DNA of 44,183 nt from Bacillota bacterium (GTDB taxonomy: Bacteria; Bacillota; Sulfobacillia; Sulfobacillales; Sulfobacillaceae): NCBI GenBank assembly GCA_021798975.1, contig JAJZBJ010000006.1:1-44183 (forward strand), in the 5' to 3' direction. Made by a program: the position numbers and the translations under genes. Position 1 is the stretch's first letter. Each line of letters opens with the position of its first letter. Below the pieces are notes generated by a model. It saw only the letters and a list, made by a program, of their open reading frames with translations, had not been told where the DNA came from and ran no database searches. Of the stretch, positions 15,240 through 23,008 are shown one piece after another.

Positions 15240-16223
15240 ATGAGTGAACGAAGTGAAGAGGTCAAATGGGATATCGGGGAAACGACGGTGTACGGCACCC
15301 TCGTCCGGCCGGATGGCCCGGGCCCCTTTCCAGCCGTCATTATGGTGGCGGGAAGCGGGCCGACCGACCGCGATTGGCAATCCCCGCTGCTTCCCGGGAC
15401 CAACGGCAGCGCCCGCCTCATCGCGAAATCTTTGGCGGACGCCGGTTTCGCCTCGCTGCGTTTCGACAAGCGGGCCTCGGGGCCCCATGCGGCCGAGAAT
15501 CTACCCAAAATGATGGGAACCATGACCATGCGCTCCCACCAGGACGAGGTCCAGGGCGGTATCGCGCTTCTAGCCGACCACCCGGACATCCGCCCAAGCC
15601 AAATTTTTGGCCTCGGCAACAGCGAAGGCACCTTGCACCTTTTGCACTATCAGATCGACAATCCGCCCGTTCCGCTCGCCGGCCTCATTCTGACCGGTCT
15701 TCCCGGACGCCCGGTAGGTATTGTGGCGCGCTCGCAGCTGGCTCTCCAAGCGGCCGCCGTGCCGAATGGCGACGCCCTGCTGGCGTTATACGATGAAGCC
15801 ATTGCCCGCTATGTGGCCGGTCAGCCGGCCAACCCGGATCCCGCGTTGCCCGATGACGTGCGAACCTTTATTCAAGCCTTGGAAGTGCCCATTAACCTGC
15901 CATTTGCCCGCGAACTGTGGGTGGCCGACGGTGCCAGCCTGCTGCCGCAGGTGGAGGTTCCAGTCCTCGTAATTATCGGCAAGAAGGACATCCAAGTGGA
16001 TTGGGAGGCCGACGGCGGGCCTTTGATCCGGGCCGCGGAGGGCCACGGCCAGATCCAGTTCGCATTCCCAGAGAACGCCAATCACATCTTGAAGTACGAG
16101 CCGTCGGGCCGGCAGGAGCTCTCGGCGCCGTCGGTCATGATCCGCTACAACGCTGAGGATGCCCAACTCGATCCCGAGACCATGGGCGTAATGATTCATT
16201 GGCTGGCGGCCCGCACCGCCTGA
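15240..16223 (+). CDS. Alpha/beta hydrolase, dienelactone hydrolase/esterase-like
   Basis: A 327-residue serine hydrolase. VIMVAGSGPTDRDW forms the oxyanion region, GLGNSEG holds the nucleophilic serine, GKKDIQVD probably holds the acid, and ENANHILK the catalytic histidine. SLADAGFASLRFDKRASGPH before the nucleophile is common in BAAT-like and YuxL-like esterases. ATG 15240 has a strong AAGGAGG site. It starts 74 bp after the YbjQ gene and could be the last gene of that operon or separate. Substrate unknown. Confidence 0.9.
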   Translation: MSERSEEVKWDIGETTVYGTLVRPDGPGPFPAVIMVAGSGPTDRDWQSPLLPGTNGSARLIAKSLADAGFASLRFDKRASGPHAAENLPKMMGTMTMRSHQDEVQGGIALLADHPDIRPSQIFGLGNSEGTLHLLHYQIDNPPVPLAGLILTGLPGRPVGIVARSQLALQAAAVPNGDALLALYDEAIARYVAGQPANPDPALPDDVRTFIQALEVPINLPFARELWVADGASLLPQVEVPVLVIIGKKDIQVDWEADGGPLIRAAEGHGQIQFAFPENANHILKYEPSGRQELSAPSVMIRYNAEDAQLDPETMGVMIHWLAARTA

Positions 16224-16227
16224 CGAT

Positions 16228-16263
16228 CGGGGCGCCCTCCCACGACGTGGCGAGGACGCCCCG
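16228..16263. terminator. G+C-rich hairpin between convergent genes
   Basis: CGGGGCG (16228-16234) and CCTC pair with GAGG and CGCCCCG (16257-16263), with one mismatch, between the hydrolase stop and the YnfA stop. There is no T-run, so terminator function is plausible but weak. Confidence 0.45.
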
Positions 16264-16271
16264 GCCTCGCG

Positions 16272-16592
16272 TCAGCGTTTCCATAGCATGACCGTCACGC
16301 CGACCAGACAAATGGCCGCGCCAATCCATTCCGAGAGGTCCGGCCTGCGGTGGTCAATGCCCCATCCCCATAAGACCGCCAGGACGATAAAAACGCCGCC
16401 GTAAGCGGCATACACCTTGCCAAAGGACGCAAACTCCTGACGGGTGGCAATCACACCGTACAGAAACAGCACCACACCGCCCACGATTCCCATCCCGATC
16501 GGCTTCCCGTGGCGAAGCCACTGCCACACCAGATATCCCCCGCCGATTTCGGCAAGGCCCGCCAACACAAACAGAGCATAGGCGCGAAGCAT
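16272..16592 (-). CDS. YnfA/UPF0060 small membrane protein
   Basis: A 106-residue protein with four hydrophobic helices, similar in size and topology to small multidrug resistance exporters. Hallmarks are LAGLAEIGGGYLVWQWLR, VLFLYGVIATRQ, FGKVYAAYGGVFI and LWGWGIDHRRPDLSEWIGAAICLVG. Function of the family is not settled. ATG 16592 follows AAGGAGGGG. It lies 50 bp downstream of the HAD gene on the same strand. Confidence 0.95.
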   Translation of the reverse strand: MLRAYALFVLAGLAEIGGGYLVWQWLRHGKPIGMGIVGGVVLFLYGVIATRQEFASFGKVYAAYGGVFIVLAVLWGWGIDHRRPDLSEWIGAAICLVGVTVMLWKR

Positions 16593-16642
16593 CCGGCCCC
16601 TCCTTGGTCACATCATTCGCTCTACGGGAACCGCCTCGACGG

Positions 16643-17287
16643 TTACAATGCCGCCAACGCTTCTAAGGTCACGCCCTGCAGACTGGGCAGGCGCACCACC
16701 CCGTCCGGAAATAGGAGCGCTTCCGTTGAGGGGTTCGGCACCACCACGCATTTCAGGCCTGCGCCAAGCGCCGCTGTTGAGCCGTGCGGGGAATCTTCGA
16801 TGGCGACGGCCCGGGCCGCTTCGATGGCCAACCGCGAGACAGCCACACGGTAGACCGCGGGATCCGGTTTGCCCATGGTGACATCGTCGGCCGTGGCCAA
16901 CGCCCCAAAGTAGGCCTCTAAATGGTGCAACTGGAGAAAGGCTTGGATCCAAACTCGATGTGAACTCGAAGCAATGGCTTGGGGGATGTGCGCGTGGTGA
17001 GCCGCCTCCAACAGAGCCATCACCCCGTCCCTCAGCGGCGCCTCCAGCATATACTGGGTCACCAAGGCTCCGGCCCGCCGATTGGTTTCCAGGCGCGGCA
17101 CTCCGGGGACTCGCGCCATCAAGATATCGATGAGATCAACGTCTCCCCAAGTGCCGACGATGCGGCCCCAATCGGCCGGGGTGAGCTCGTCCCCGTATTC
17201 CGCAAAAATTTCGGACCAAGCCCGATATTGCGGGGTCTCGGTGTCGACAATAGTCCCGTCAAAATCCCAAATTAAGCCCGACAACAC
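16643..17287 (-). CDS. HAD-superfamily phosphatase, beta-phosphoglucomutase-like
   Basis: A 214-residue hydrolase. Motif I is WDFDGTIVDTE, motif II ASSSHRVW, motif III lysine in MGKPDPAVY, and motif IV AIEDSPHG; an alpha-helical cap lies between I and II. The ED in motif IV and the WDFDGTIVDTE opening favour the PGMB/YcjU-like or sugar phosphatase group. Start is GTG at 17287 with AGAGGGGGA upstream; TTG 17284 is the only nearby alternative. Substrate unknown. Confidence 0.9.
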   Translation of the reverse strand: MLSGLIWDFDGTIVDTETPQYRAWSEIFAEYGDELTPADWGRIVGTWGDVDLIDILMARVPGVPRLETNRRAGALVTQYMLEAPLRDGVMALLEAAHHAHIPQAIASSSHRVWIQAFLQLHHLEAYFGALATADDVTMGKPDPAVYRVAVSRLAIEAARAVAIEDSPHGSTAALGAGLKCVVVPNPSTEALLFPDGVVRLPSLQGVTLEALAAL

Positions 17288-17340
17288 GACAGCGGTCCCC
17301 CTCTGTTGTTTTTGCCCGCGAGGGCGCCGCTCCCGCTAGG

Positions 17341-17377
17341 GGTTGGACCCCCAACCGGTATACAATACAGGTATACC
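17341..17377 (+). promoter_or_regulatory. Repeat-rich leader of the Kelch gene
   Basis: GGTTGG (17341-17346) and CCAACC (17351-17356) form a small hairpin, followed by two copies of GGTATAC at 17357-17363 and 17370-17376, 13 bp apart. GTATAC is itself palindromic. This could be a regulator site; I see no convincing -35/-10 pair. Confidence 0.35.
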
Positions 17378-17393
17378 AGACTGGGAGGCTTTC

Positions 17394-18434
17394 ATGAAAG
17401 CGCGTCGTCGTCGCCCCAACGGAAGATTCTGGACCTTATCGGCGCTCGTGGTGATTCTTATCGGCGCGGTGGGCTACCTTCAGCACCGTCCCCAATCCGT
17501 GCGGCCGTCGCAGCCGCGCCTGGCGGGGCAGAAAGCACCTGATCCCAACGCGCGTTTCGCGCTGTCGCATTGGTCGTCGGCCCCCATTACGTTGAACCAA
17601 GCCATGATGGGATTCGCAGCAGTCCACACGCCCGGAGCGATCTGGGTGTTGGGCGGGCTCGTGAACGACCAAAGCACGACCTCTATTCAAAAAATCGGCG
17701 TCAGCGCCAACGGGACACTCCAGCCTATCCAGAATGTCGCTCCCGGTCTTCCGATTGCCAATCATGACGGCTCCGCCGTTCTGTTCGGACGGCAGGTCAT
17801 CTTGCTGGGCGGCGGATCCTATCTATCCAGCAACGCCGTATTCCGCTTGCCTCTGCCGCGCATGAACCCGGCCACCACATTGAACCCGCTTCCGACCCCG
17901 CTCTCAGACCTGCAAGCGGTGGCGGACGGCCCCCGCATTCTGGTGCTCGGAGGGCATGACGCCGGGGCCCCTTTATCCACCATCTGGGCCTATAATCCCG
18001 CCCGTCCCATTACGGTTTGGGCTCACCTGCCGGTCGGTGTCCGCTACCCGGCAGTCGCCCGGGACAGCCAGATGCTCTACAGCATCGGTGGGTTGAGCGC
18101 AACCGGGGTTACCCGCCAAGCCGTCGCGTATAGTCTGAAGACCGGCAAAATGACGAAGCTGCCGCCCTACCCGCTGGCCATCCAATACGCCGAAGCTGCC
18201 GTGATTGGCGGCCACCTGGTGGTGGCGGGAGGTAAAACCGCGTCCAATTGGACCAATGCGGTGTACTGGTACAACACCGCCAAACGCCGCTGGATGCGGG
18301 CCCCGTCCATGCCCTCCGCGGCCGGATATGGCGCCTTGGTGGCGATATCTCCCACCCAAGCCGTCTGGCTGGGCGGAGAGGGTCCCTCCGGAACCTTGGA
18401 TGTCGTCTGGCGGATTTCCGCTAGTACACCGTAA
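17394..18434 (+). CDS. Membrane-anchored Kelch-repeat beta-propeller protein
   Basis: A 346-residue protein. Basic residues 4-11 and a hydrophobic stretch at about 13-29 (WTLSALVVILIGAVGYL) form an uncleaved signal anchor, so the rest is outside. At least six Kelch-type blades are marked by double glycines: WVLGGL, VILLGGGSY, ILVLGGHD, LYSIGGLS, LVVAGGK and VWLGGEG, each followed by a W or Y near the blade end. Such propellers usually bind proteins or sugars; ligand unknown. ATG 17394 follows GGGAGG. The stop region overlaps glnA by 14 bp tail to tail. Confidence 0.87.
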   Translation: MKARRRRPNGRFWTLSALVVILIGAVGYLQHRPQSVRPSQPRLAGQKAPDPNARFALSHWSSAPITLNQAMMGFAAVHTPGAIWVLGGLVNDQSTTSIQKIGVSANGTLQPIQNVAPGLPIANHDGSAVLFGRQVILLGGGSYLSSNAVFRLPLPRMNPATTLNPLPTPLSDLQAVADGPRILVLGGHDAGAPLSTIWAYNPARPITVWAHLPVGVRYPAVARDSQMLYSIGGLSATGVTRQAVAYSLKTGKMTKLPPYPLAIQYAEAAVIGGHLVVAGGKTASNWTNAVYWYNTAKRRWMRAPSMPSAAGYGALVAISPTQAVWLGGEGPSGTLDVVWRISASTP

Positions 18435-19743
18435 GATATTGGTCAATCTCCCAAGGGTGCACTTCGTGGCGAAAGATGTCCCACTCCAGCCGCTTGGCTT
18501 CGACAAACCGCTGGGCGATGTGATCCCCCAGCGCATCCCAAATGACGGGGTCGTTTTCGAGGTATTGCAGGGCTTCCTGAAGGTTCTCGGGCAAGCTTTC
18601 AATACCCAACTCCCGCCGCTCCGCCTCGTGCATGCGGTAGATGTTCCGGGTAATCGGAGCGGGCAAGTCATACCGGCGTTTTAGACCATCCAGCCCCGCC
18701 TTAATGGTGACCGCCAAGGCGAGATAGGGATTGCAGGAGGGGTCCGGCGATCTCAGTTCGATGCGGGTGTCCACGCCCTGCGACTTCGGGACCCGGATCA
18801 TGGGGCTGCGGTTCCCCATCGACCAGGCAATATAGACCGGCGCCTCATAGCCCGGCACCAAGCGTTTATAGCTGTTCACCAAGGGATTGGTGATGGCCGT
18901 ATAGGCGCGGGCGTGGATCATCAATCCAGAAATGTAGCGCATGGCCACCCGGCTCAGTCCATTCGGCTGCTTCGGGTCGAAGAAGGCATTGCCATTATCA
19001 TCGAATAGCGATTGATGCAGATGCAAGCCCGACCCATTAACCCCGGCAATGGGTTTCGGCATAAAAGTGGCGTGGAATCCATGGCGGCGCGCGACCGTCC
19101 GCGCCACCACCCGGAATGTGACTATGGCGTCGGCTGTTGCGAGAGCGTCTGCATAGCGGAAGTCGATCTCGTGCTGTCCGGGAGATACTTCGTGATGCGT
19201 GGCCTCGATGTCAAATCCCATTTCCTCCAAGGCCAGGACAATATCGCGGCGGGCGTCCTCGCCCACATCGCTGGGTGACAAGTCGAAATATCCGCCTTCA
19301 TCCGTCGTCTTGATGGTCGGCGTCCCGTCCGGCGACAACTGGAACAAAAAGAATTCCGGCTCCGGTCCCACCATGATGTCATAACCCATCTCCTTAGCCT
19401 CGCGCAGCACCCGCTTGAGGGCACTGCGCGGGCATCCGGCAAAAGGCGACCCATCGGGATTCTTAATATCGCATAGAAGCCGCGCCGTGAGTCCGGTGCT
19501 GTCCGTCCATGGCAGCACCACAAACGTGTTCGGATCCGGATCCAGATACATATCGGACTCTTCAATGCGCACAAATCCCTCGATGGATGATCCGTCGAAC
19601 ATCATGCGTCCATCGAGCGCTTCGGGCAGCAACTTGGCCGGAATCGATACGTTTTTGACAACCCCTAAAATGTCGGTAAATTGCAGCCGCACAAATTTTA
19701 CGTTGAGCTGGCGAGCCTTTTCCAGGACTTGCTCCTTGGTCAC
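18421..19743 (-). CDS. glnA: Glutamine synthetase type I, alpha subgroup
   Basis: A 440-residue ATP-dependent enzyme making glutamine from glutamate and ammonia. It has FDGSSIEGFVRIEESDM, GPEPEFFLF, the ATP-site NGSGLHLHQS, NPLVNSYKRLVPGYEAP and NRSPMIRVP, in the right order. The C-terminal region reads MHEAERRELGIESLPENLQEAL and has no adenylylation tyrosine motif, so it is the alpha type, regulated by feedback and protein contact. GTG 19743 has AGGGAGG six bases upstream; the frame extends further without a site. It is monocistronic. Confidence 0.96.
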   Translation of the reverse strand: MTKEQVLEKARQLNVKFVRLQFTDILGVVKNVSIPAKLLPEALDGRMMFDGSSIEGFVRIEESDMYLDPDPNTFVVLPWTDSTGLTARLLCDIKNPDGSPFAGCPRSALKRVLREAKEMGYDIMVGPEPEFFLFQLSPDGTPTIKTTDEGGYFDLSPSDVGEDARRDIVLALEEMGFDIEATHHEVSPGQHEIDFRYADALATADAIVTFRVVARTVARRHGFHATFMPKPIAGVNGSGLHLHQSLFDDNGNAFFDPKQPNGLSRVAMRYISGLMIHARAYTAITNPLVNSYKRLVPGYEAPVYIAWSMGNRSPMIRVPKSQGVDTRIELRSPDPSCNPYLALAVTIKAGLDGLKRRYDLPAPITRNIYRMHEAERRELGIESLPENLQEALQYLENDPVIWDALGDHIAQRFVEAKRLEWDIFRHEVHPWEIDQYLTVY

Positions 19744-19774
19744 AGCCGACCTCCCTAATCTTTGCCTTGCCGCC

Positions 19775-19783
19775 ATTCTAGCA
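19775..19783 (-). promoter_or_regulatory. Extended -10 promoter of glnA
   Basis: On the minus strand the sequence reads TGCTAGAAT, an extended -10 element (TGn plus TAGAAT), 31 bp upstream of the glnA start. No good -35 is visible, which is usual for extended -10 promoters. Confidence 0.5.
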
Positions 19784-19822
19784 AAACCGCCGAGATGGAC
19801 ACGAATCCGGCGGGGAAAATGT

Positions 19823-19846
19823 ATGAGCGGCATGCCGGCGGCTCAT
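19823..19846. promoter_or_regulatory. Nested palindrome between glnA and the DUF421 gene
   Basis: ATGAGC (19823-19828) is mirrored by GCTCAT (19841-19846), enclosing the perfect palindrome GGCATGCC at 19829-19836. It lies upstream of both divergent genes. It does not match the GlnR or TnrA consensus. Confidence 0.4.
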
Positions 19847-19885
19847 GCTATCAACACATCAATTTGTGTGTAGGGGAGGCGCGCG

Positions 19886-20410
19886 GTGGAAGCGTTATCG
19901 CTGGTTGGACGGACCGCCATACTCTGGCTTACAGCGCTGGTGGTGTTCCGTATTATGGGCAAGCGGACTTTGGGAAAAATGGGGCCGTTTGACTTTGCCG
20001 TGGTTATCATGATCGGCGAGGCGGTAGCCATTGGCATGGAAGATACCCGCGAACCCCTCATCCACGCCATTGCCATTACGGCCGCGCTGGGCTTTTTGCA
20101 GTGGCTCCTGACCTGGCTGAACTACCGCTTCCGCTGGCTCGAAAAAATCACCCAAGGCCAAGCGGCCACCGTCGTGGTGAACGGGGTTATCAAGACCAAG
20201 ACGCTGCGCAAGGAGCGCATGTCCAAGGCAGACCTCCTCATGGAGCTCCGGCAAGGCCAGGCCAAGCTGAAAGACATCAAAAAGGCGCGGCTGGAGGCGT
20301 CCGGGAAGGTCAGCGTGGTCAACAAGCCTTCGTCTTCTTCGTCGTCGTCTTCCTCTTCGCAAAAAAAGGGCGGCAATAGCTCGGGGGGGCCAGGCGGCTC
20401 GGGATCCTAG
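19886..20410 (+). CDS. DUF421/YetF-family membrane protein with polyserine tail
   Basis: A 174-residue protein. Three hydrophobic segments in the first 80 residues include RIMGKRTLGKMGPFDFAVVIMIGEAVAIG, then a cytoplasmic DUF421 beta domain, VVVNGVIKTKTLRKERMSKADLLMELRQ...LEASGKVSVV. After NKP come ten consecutive serines, then QKK and a Gly/Ser-rich end; this disordered tail is unusual for the family. GTG 19886 follows GGGGAGG. Function of DUF421 proteins is poorly known. The stop overlaps the convergent gene by 4 bp. Confidence 0.88.
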   Translation: MEALSLVGRTAILWLTALVVFRIMGKRTLGKMGPFDFAVVIMIGEAVAIGMEDTREPLIHAIAITAALGFLQWLLTWLNYRFRWLEKITQGQAATVVVNGVIKTKTLRKERMSKADLLMELRQGQAKLKDIKKARLEASGKVSVVNKPSSSSSSSSSSQKKGGNSSGGPGGSGS

Positions 20411-21111
20411 CTGACCCCCACGGTTTTGGCGATCGCATAAATCCAGTCCATATGACTAATCGGCACGGTCATCTGGACCTCAACCCATTGGTGATGGCCC
20501 CAGGTAATGTACATGGCCTGCCCGGCGCTCGTGCCGGACTTCTGGATGGGGGTCCCGAACGTCTGGGGTCCCAGGCTGACGCTGGCATCAGCCGGCTTCT
20601 GGCTGACCACGTCCATGCTCACGCCAAAGGAGGTCCCGCGCTCCCCCCAACGCCATGCCGTGGCTGAGGAAGACAGCGGCGTGCTGAGATTCGCGGGCAG
20701 CCTCAAGCTTATCTGCACTTTCTGATAGGATTCCACCTCCGGAACCCATTTCGCGGATGACGGCAGGTTGGGCGGGTAGGTGGTCGTCGTGGTGACCACC
20801 GGATGGATGGCGGTTGTGCGGCCGTTAGTGGAACCGCCGCCAGCCTGCTGGGTCTCCAGACGATGGATCAGGGCGCTCTGCCGGTATACAACCACGCCTG
20901 TTCCAATCACTAAGGCCGCCCCCGCGACAGCCAACAGCCATTGGGCCAGCGGCATCCTGCGCACAGTCGTATCGTGCGGCGCCGATGTTGGAGCCGTGTC
21001 CTTGGGAAGAAGCCGGCGCCCGCAATGAAAGCAAAACTTGTCGTCCGGCAAGATGGTCTCACCGCACTTCGGGCAACTCAGGGCCGCTTTGGCCTGTCTG
21101 TTCTCGGGCAT
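20407..21111 (-). CDS. Zinc-ribbon single-pass membrane protein of unknown function
   Basis: A 234-residue protein. An N-terminal zinc ribbon has C13-P-K-C16 and C27-F-H-C30, followed by a hydrophobic helix at about 55-74 (LAQWLLAVAGAALVIGTGVV), a Thr/Pro/Gly-rich linker with TTTTTYPP, and a C-terminal beta-rich domain of about 110 residues (VQISLRLPANLS to IYAIAKTVGVS). The ribbon should face the cytoplasm and the domain the outside. ATG 21111 follows GGAGGGAAG. I do not recognise the outer domain. Confidence 0.8.
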   Translation of the reverse strand: MPENRQAKAALSCPKCGETILPDDKFCFHCGRRLLPKDTAPTSAPHDTTVRRMPLAQWLLAVAGAALVIGTGVVVYRQSALIHRLETQQAGGGSTNGRTTAIHPVVTTTTTYPPNLPSSAKWVPEVESYQKVQISLRLPANLSTPLSSSATAWRWGERGTSFGVSMDVVSQKPADASVSLGPQTFGTPIQKSGTSAGQAMYITWGHHQWVEVQMTVPISHMDWIYAIAKTVGVS

Positions 21112-21292
21112 GCCTGTCTTCCCTCCAGTTCGTGTGGTCCCCAGAATCCTTTCCCCTATTGTAACGGTCTCCCGTCGAGATGGAACACTTTAACTGTCAT
21201 TATGTGCCACAAACCCTGCCAGGCCAGTTGTCAGCGGAGGCCGGGTGCGCTACCCTGGGATAGTCCAAAATTTGCCAGAGGAGGGTCTCCCG

Positions 21293-21775
21293 ATGGATGC
21301 TGCCCTGAAGAAACAAGCCCTGCGCCTCTTCACGTACGGTCTCTATGTCGCCACGGCGGGCCGCGGCGAGGAGGTCACAGCCGGCACCATCAACTGGGTG
21401 TCGCAGGCCTCTTTTCAGCCGCCGCTGGTGATGGCCGCCATCAAGTCCGACAGCCACCTGCATGCTGTCATCGAGGCGGCTGGAACGTTCGCTCTGAATG
21501 TGTTGGGAGCCGACCAGAAGCCCATCGCTTCAGACTTTTTCCGGCCCAGCCAGCGGGAAGGCTCCACGATCAACGGGCACGCGTTCGAGACCGGTCCGGT
21601 CACGGGATCACCGTTGCTGACCGAGTTGCCTGCGTGGGTGGAGTGCCGCGTGGTGGGAAGCGTGAAACAAGGCGACCACAGCGTCTACGTCGCGGAAGTG
21701 GTGGAAGCCGGCCTCCGCTCCGACGGCGCGAAAGCGCTGGACATGTGGAACACCGGCTGGTTTTATGGGGGCTAG
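21293..21775 (+). CDS. Flavin reductase-like FMN-binding protein
   Basis: A 160-residue split-barrel flavoprotein. The family signature is YGLYVATAGRGEEVTAGTINWVSQASFQPPLVMAAIK, followed by GTFALNVLGADQ and the strand YVAEVVEAGL. It may supply reduced flavin to a partner oxygenase or act as an NAD(P)H:FMN reductase. ATG 21293 has GAGGAGGG seven bases upstream; an earlier in-frame ATG lacks a site. It is flanked by minus-strand genes on both sides, so it is probably monocistronic. Confidence 0.9.
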   Translation: MDAALKKQALRLFTYGLYVATAGRGEEVTAGTINWVSQASFQPPLVMAAIKSDSHLHAVIEAAGTFALNVLGADQKPIASDFFRPSQREGSTINGHAFETGPVTGSPLLTELPAWVECRVVGSVKQGDHSVYVAEVVEAGLRSDGAKALDMWNTGWFYGG

Positions 21776-21790
21776 CCCGGCTGCCCTGGA

Positions 21791-21815
21791 GCGCGTTCCG
21801 CTTATGCGGACGCGC
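21791..21815. terminator. Hairpin between convergent genes
   Basis: GCGCG-T-TCCGC pairs with GCGGA-CGCGC around TTAT, with one bulged T. It sits 16 bp after the flavin reductase stop and covers the stop codon of the convergent gene ending at 21802. There is no T-run. Confidence 0.4.
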
Positions 21816-22884
21816 TTCGGGCTTCCATCCGGATACGTTCTATCTCGCCATCATCGATAGCCCGCTCAAAGCGCCGAAACCCAGCCATAGAAAATCCATG
21901 CGCCTCCGCCAGCCCACGGATTTCACGCACTCGGGCCACATCGATGCTAGGCCCCAGCGTGAAGCACTCCAAACGCCCTTCCAGAGCCAAAATCATAGTC
22001 TCGGCCATGCACGCCTCAACCATTTTGGGCGGAAATCCAAAGTCAAACCCCATGTCGGCTTCCGCACCCGGCACTTGAATGACGCCCCCGTCCAACACCA
22101 GCACGTCGCGCCTCTTTTCCATGACCGCGCGCGAAAGGTTGCGGGGACGGGCGACGTCCGTCACCACGGCGCCCGGCTTGAGGTCCTCCGGCTCGACGAT
22201 GACACCTGTGGCGGAAGACACCGCCACCACAATATCAGCCGGGCGCACCGCCTCAGGGATATTCGTAGTCCAGCGGACATCGACGTCGGGACATTGCGCG
22301 CGGATTTCTGCTTCAAGAGCCTCCAAGTGCTCGGGCGTCCGCGCCACCAGGGTCAAGTGGCGCACTTGTTCGGCCAAGAGCAGGGTGGCCGCCCGCCCTA
22401 TCGCTCCCGTGGCGCCAATCACCGTGGCCCCGGACGAGCGGACGTCTATCTGCATGCGCTCCGCCGCTTTCAGGGCGCCTTCGACAGCCGTGGCGGTGGT
22501 GTAGGAGTTTCCGGTTGTTACAGGAATCGACAACCGCTGGGACAGAGTGATGCCGCGATCCCCGGCAATCTTGGTGAAGGCCCCCAGCCCCAAGATCTCG
22601 GCCCCCAGCTCCTCGGCCAAGCGGCCGGCCCGTTCCAGTTTTTTCAATACCCACTCATAGGGGGCATTGAGCAAAATCTCGGGCGTAAGCGGCAATCCCA
22701 GCAGCCAACCTTCGAGTTCCTCGCCGCTCTTGGAGCGCACGCCGGTCACATGGCCAATCTTCAGGGGACCCACCTGCTTAAAGGCCCACTCGACCAGCTT
22801 TTCCGGCAAATACTGGGTAACCGGGAACTTCCGGGCGAAATCATCAAACCGCAGCGGGTGAATGATAAAGGCAAACTTGCGCAT
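21802..22884 (-). CDS. Acyl-ACP reductase (AAR)-like / shikimate-dehydrogenase-like oxidoreductase
   Basis: A 360-residue Rossmann enzyme. From memory it aligns along its length with the cyanobacterial long-chain acyl-ACP reductase: LGAFTKI, PVTTGNSYTTATAVEGALKAAERM, nucleotide-binding VIGATGAIG (155-163), the VLDGGVI region, and ACMAETMILALEG holding C292, which lines up with the thioester-forming cysteine of those enzymes. That would make it a fatty aldehyde producer. Annotation as shikimate dehydrogenase would be misleading because the substrate part differs. ATG 22884 follows CGGAGGTG. An inverted repeat lies just upstream; a MaoC hydratase gene is 103 bp upstream. Confidence 0.78.
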   Translation of the reverse strand: MRKFAFIIHPLRFDDFARKFPVTQYLPEKLVEWAFKQVGPLKIGHVTGVRSKSGEELEGWLLGLPLTPEILLNAPYEWVLKKLERAGRLAEELGAEILGLGAFTKIAGDRGITLSQRLSIPVTTGNSYTTATAVEGALKAAERMQIDVRSSGATVIGATGAIGRAATLLLAEQVRHLTLVARTPEHLEALEAEIRAQCPDVDVRWTTNIPEAVRPADIVVAVSSATGVIVEPEDLKPGAVVTDVARPRNLSRAVMEKRRDVLVLDGGVIQVPGAEADMGFDFGFPPKMVEACMAETMILALEGRLECFTLGPSIDVARVREIRGLAEAHGFSMAGFRRFERAIDDGEIERIRMEARSASA

Positions 22885-22895
22885 CTGGCACCTCC

Positions 22896-22913
22896 GTGCA
22901 CAAAACTGTGCAC
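22896..22913. promoter_or_regulatory. Inverted repeat GTGCACA-AAAC-TGTGCAC
   Basis: A perfect 7-4-7 dyad starting 12 bp upstream of the AAR-like start and abutting its ribosome binding site. On the minus strand a possible -10 TAAAAT (22914-22919) lies immediately upstream, so a bound regulator would block initiation or elongation. The regulator is unknown. Confidence 0.6.
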
Positions 22914-22969
22914 ATTTTACCATAGGCGCGAGAGCGCATCCATGCAAACCGGCCGACACAGGTCGCCGA

Positions 22970-23008
22970 ATTCGCTCCCGGCCCGCGCTAGGCGGGCCGA
23001 AGGCGAAT
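22970..23008. terminator. Long nested hairpin at the end of the MaoC gene
   Basis: ATTCGC (22970-22975) pairs with GCGAAT (23003-23008), and inside it GGCCCGC (22980-22986) pairs with GCGGGCC (22992-22998). It includes the maoC stop codon. It lacks a T-run but may slow or end transcription before the AAR-like gene. Confidence 0.45.

Noticed and set aside
17341-17377. Paired GGTATAC repeats as a mobile element end or attachment site
   Set aside because: No transposase or integrase and no flanking duplication; more likely a regulator site or chance.
21802-22884. Annotation as shikimate dehydrogenase (aroE)
   Set aside because: The Rossmann part is similar, but the N-terminal half and the A-C-x-A-E-x-M motif agree better with acyl-ACP reductase.
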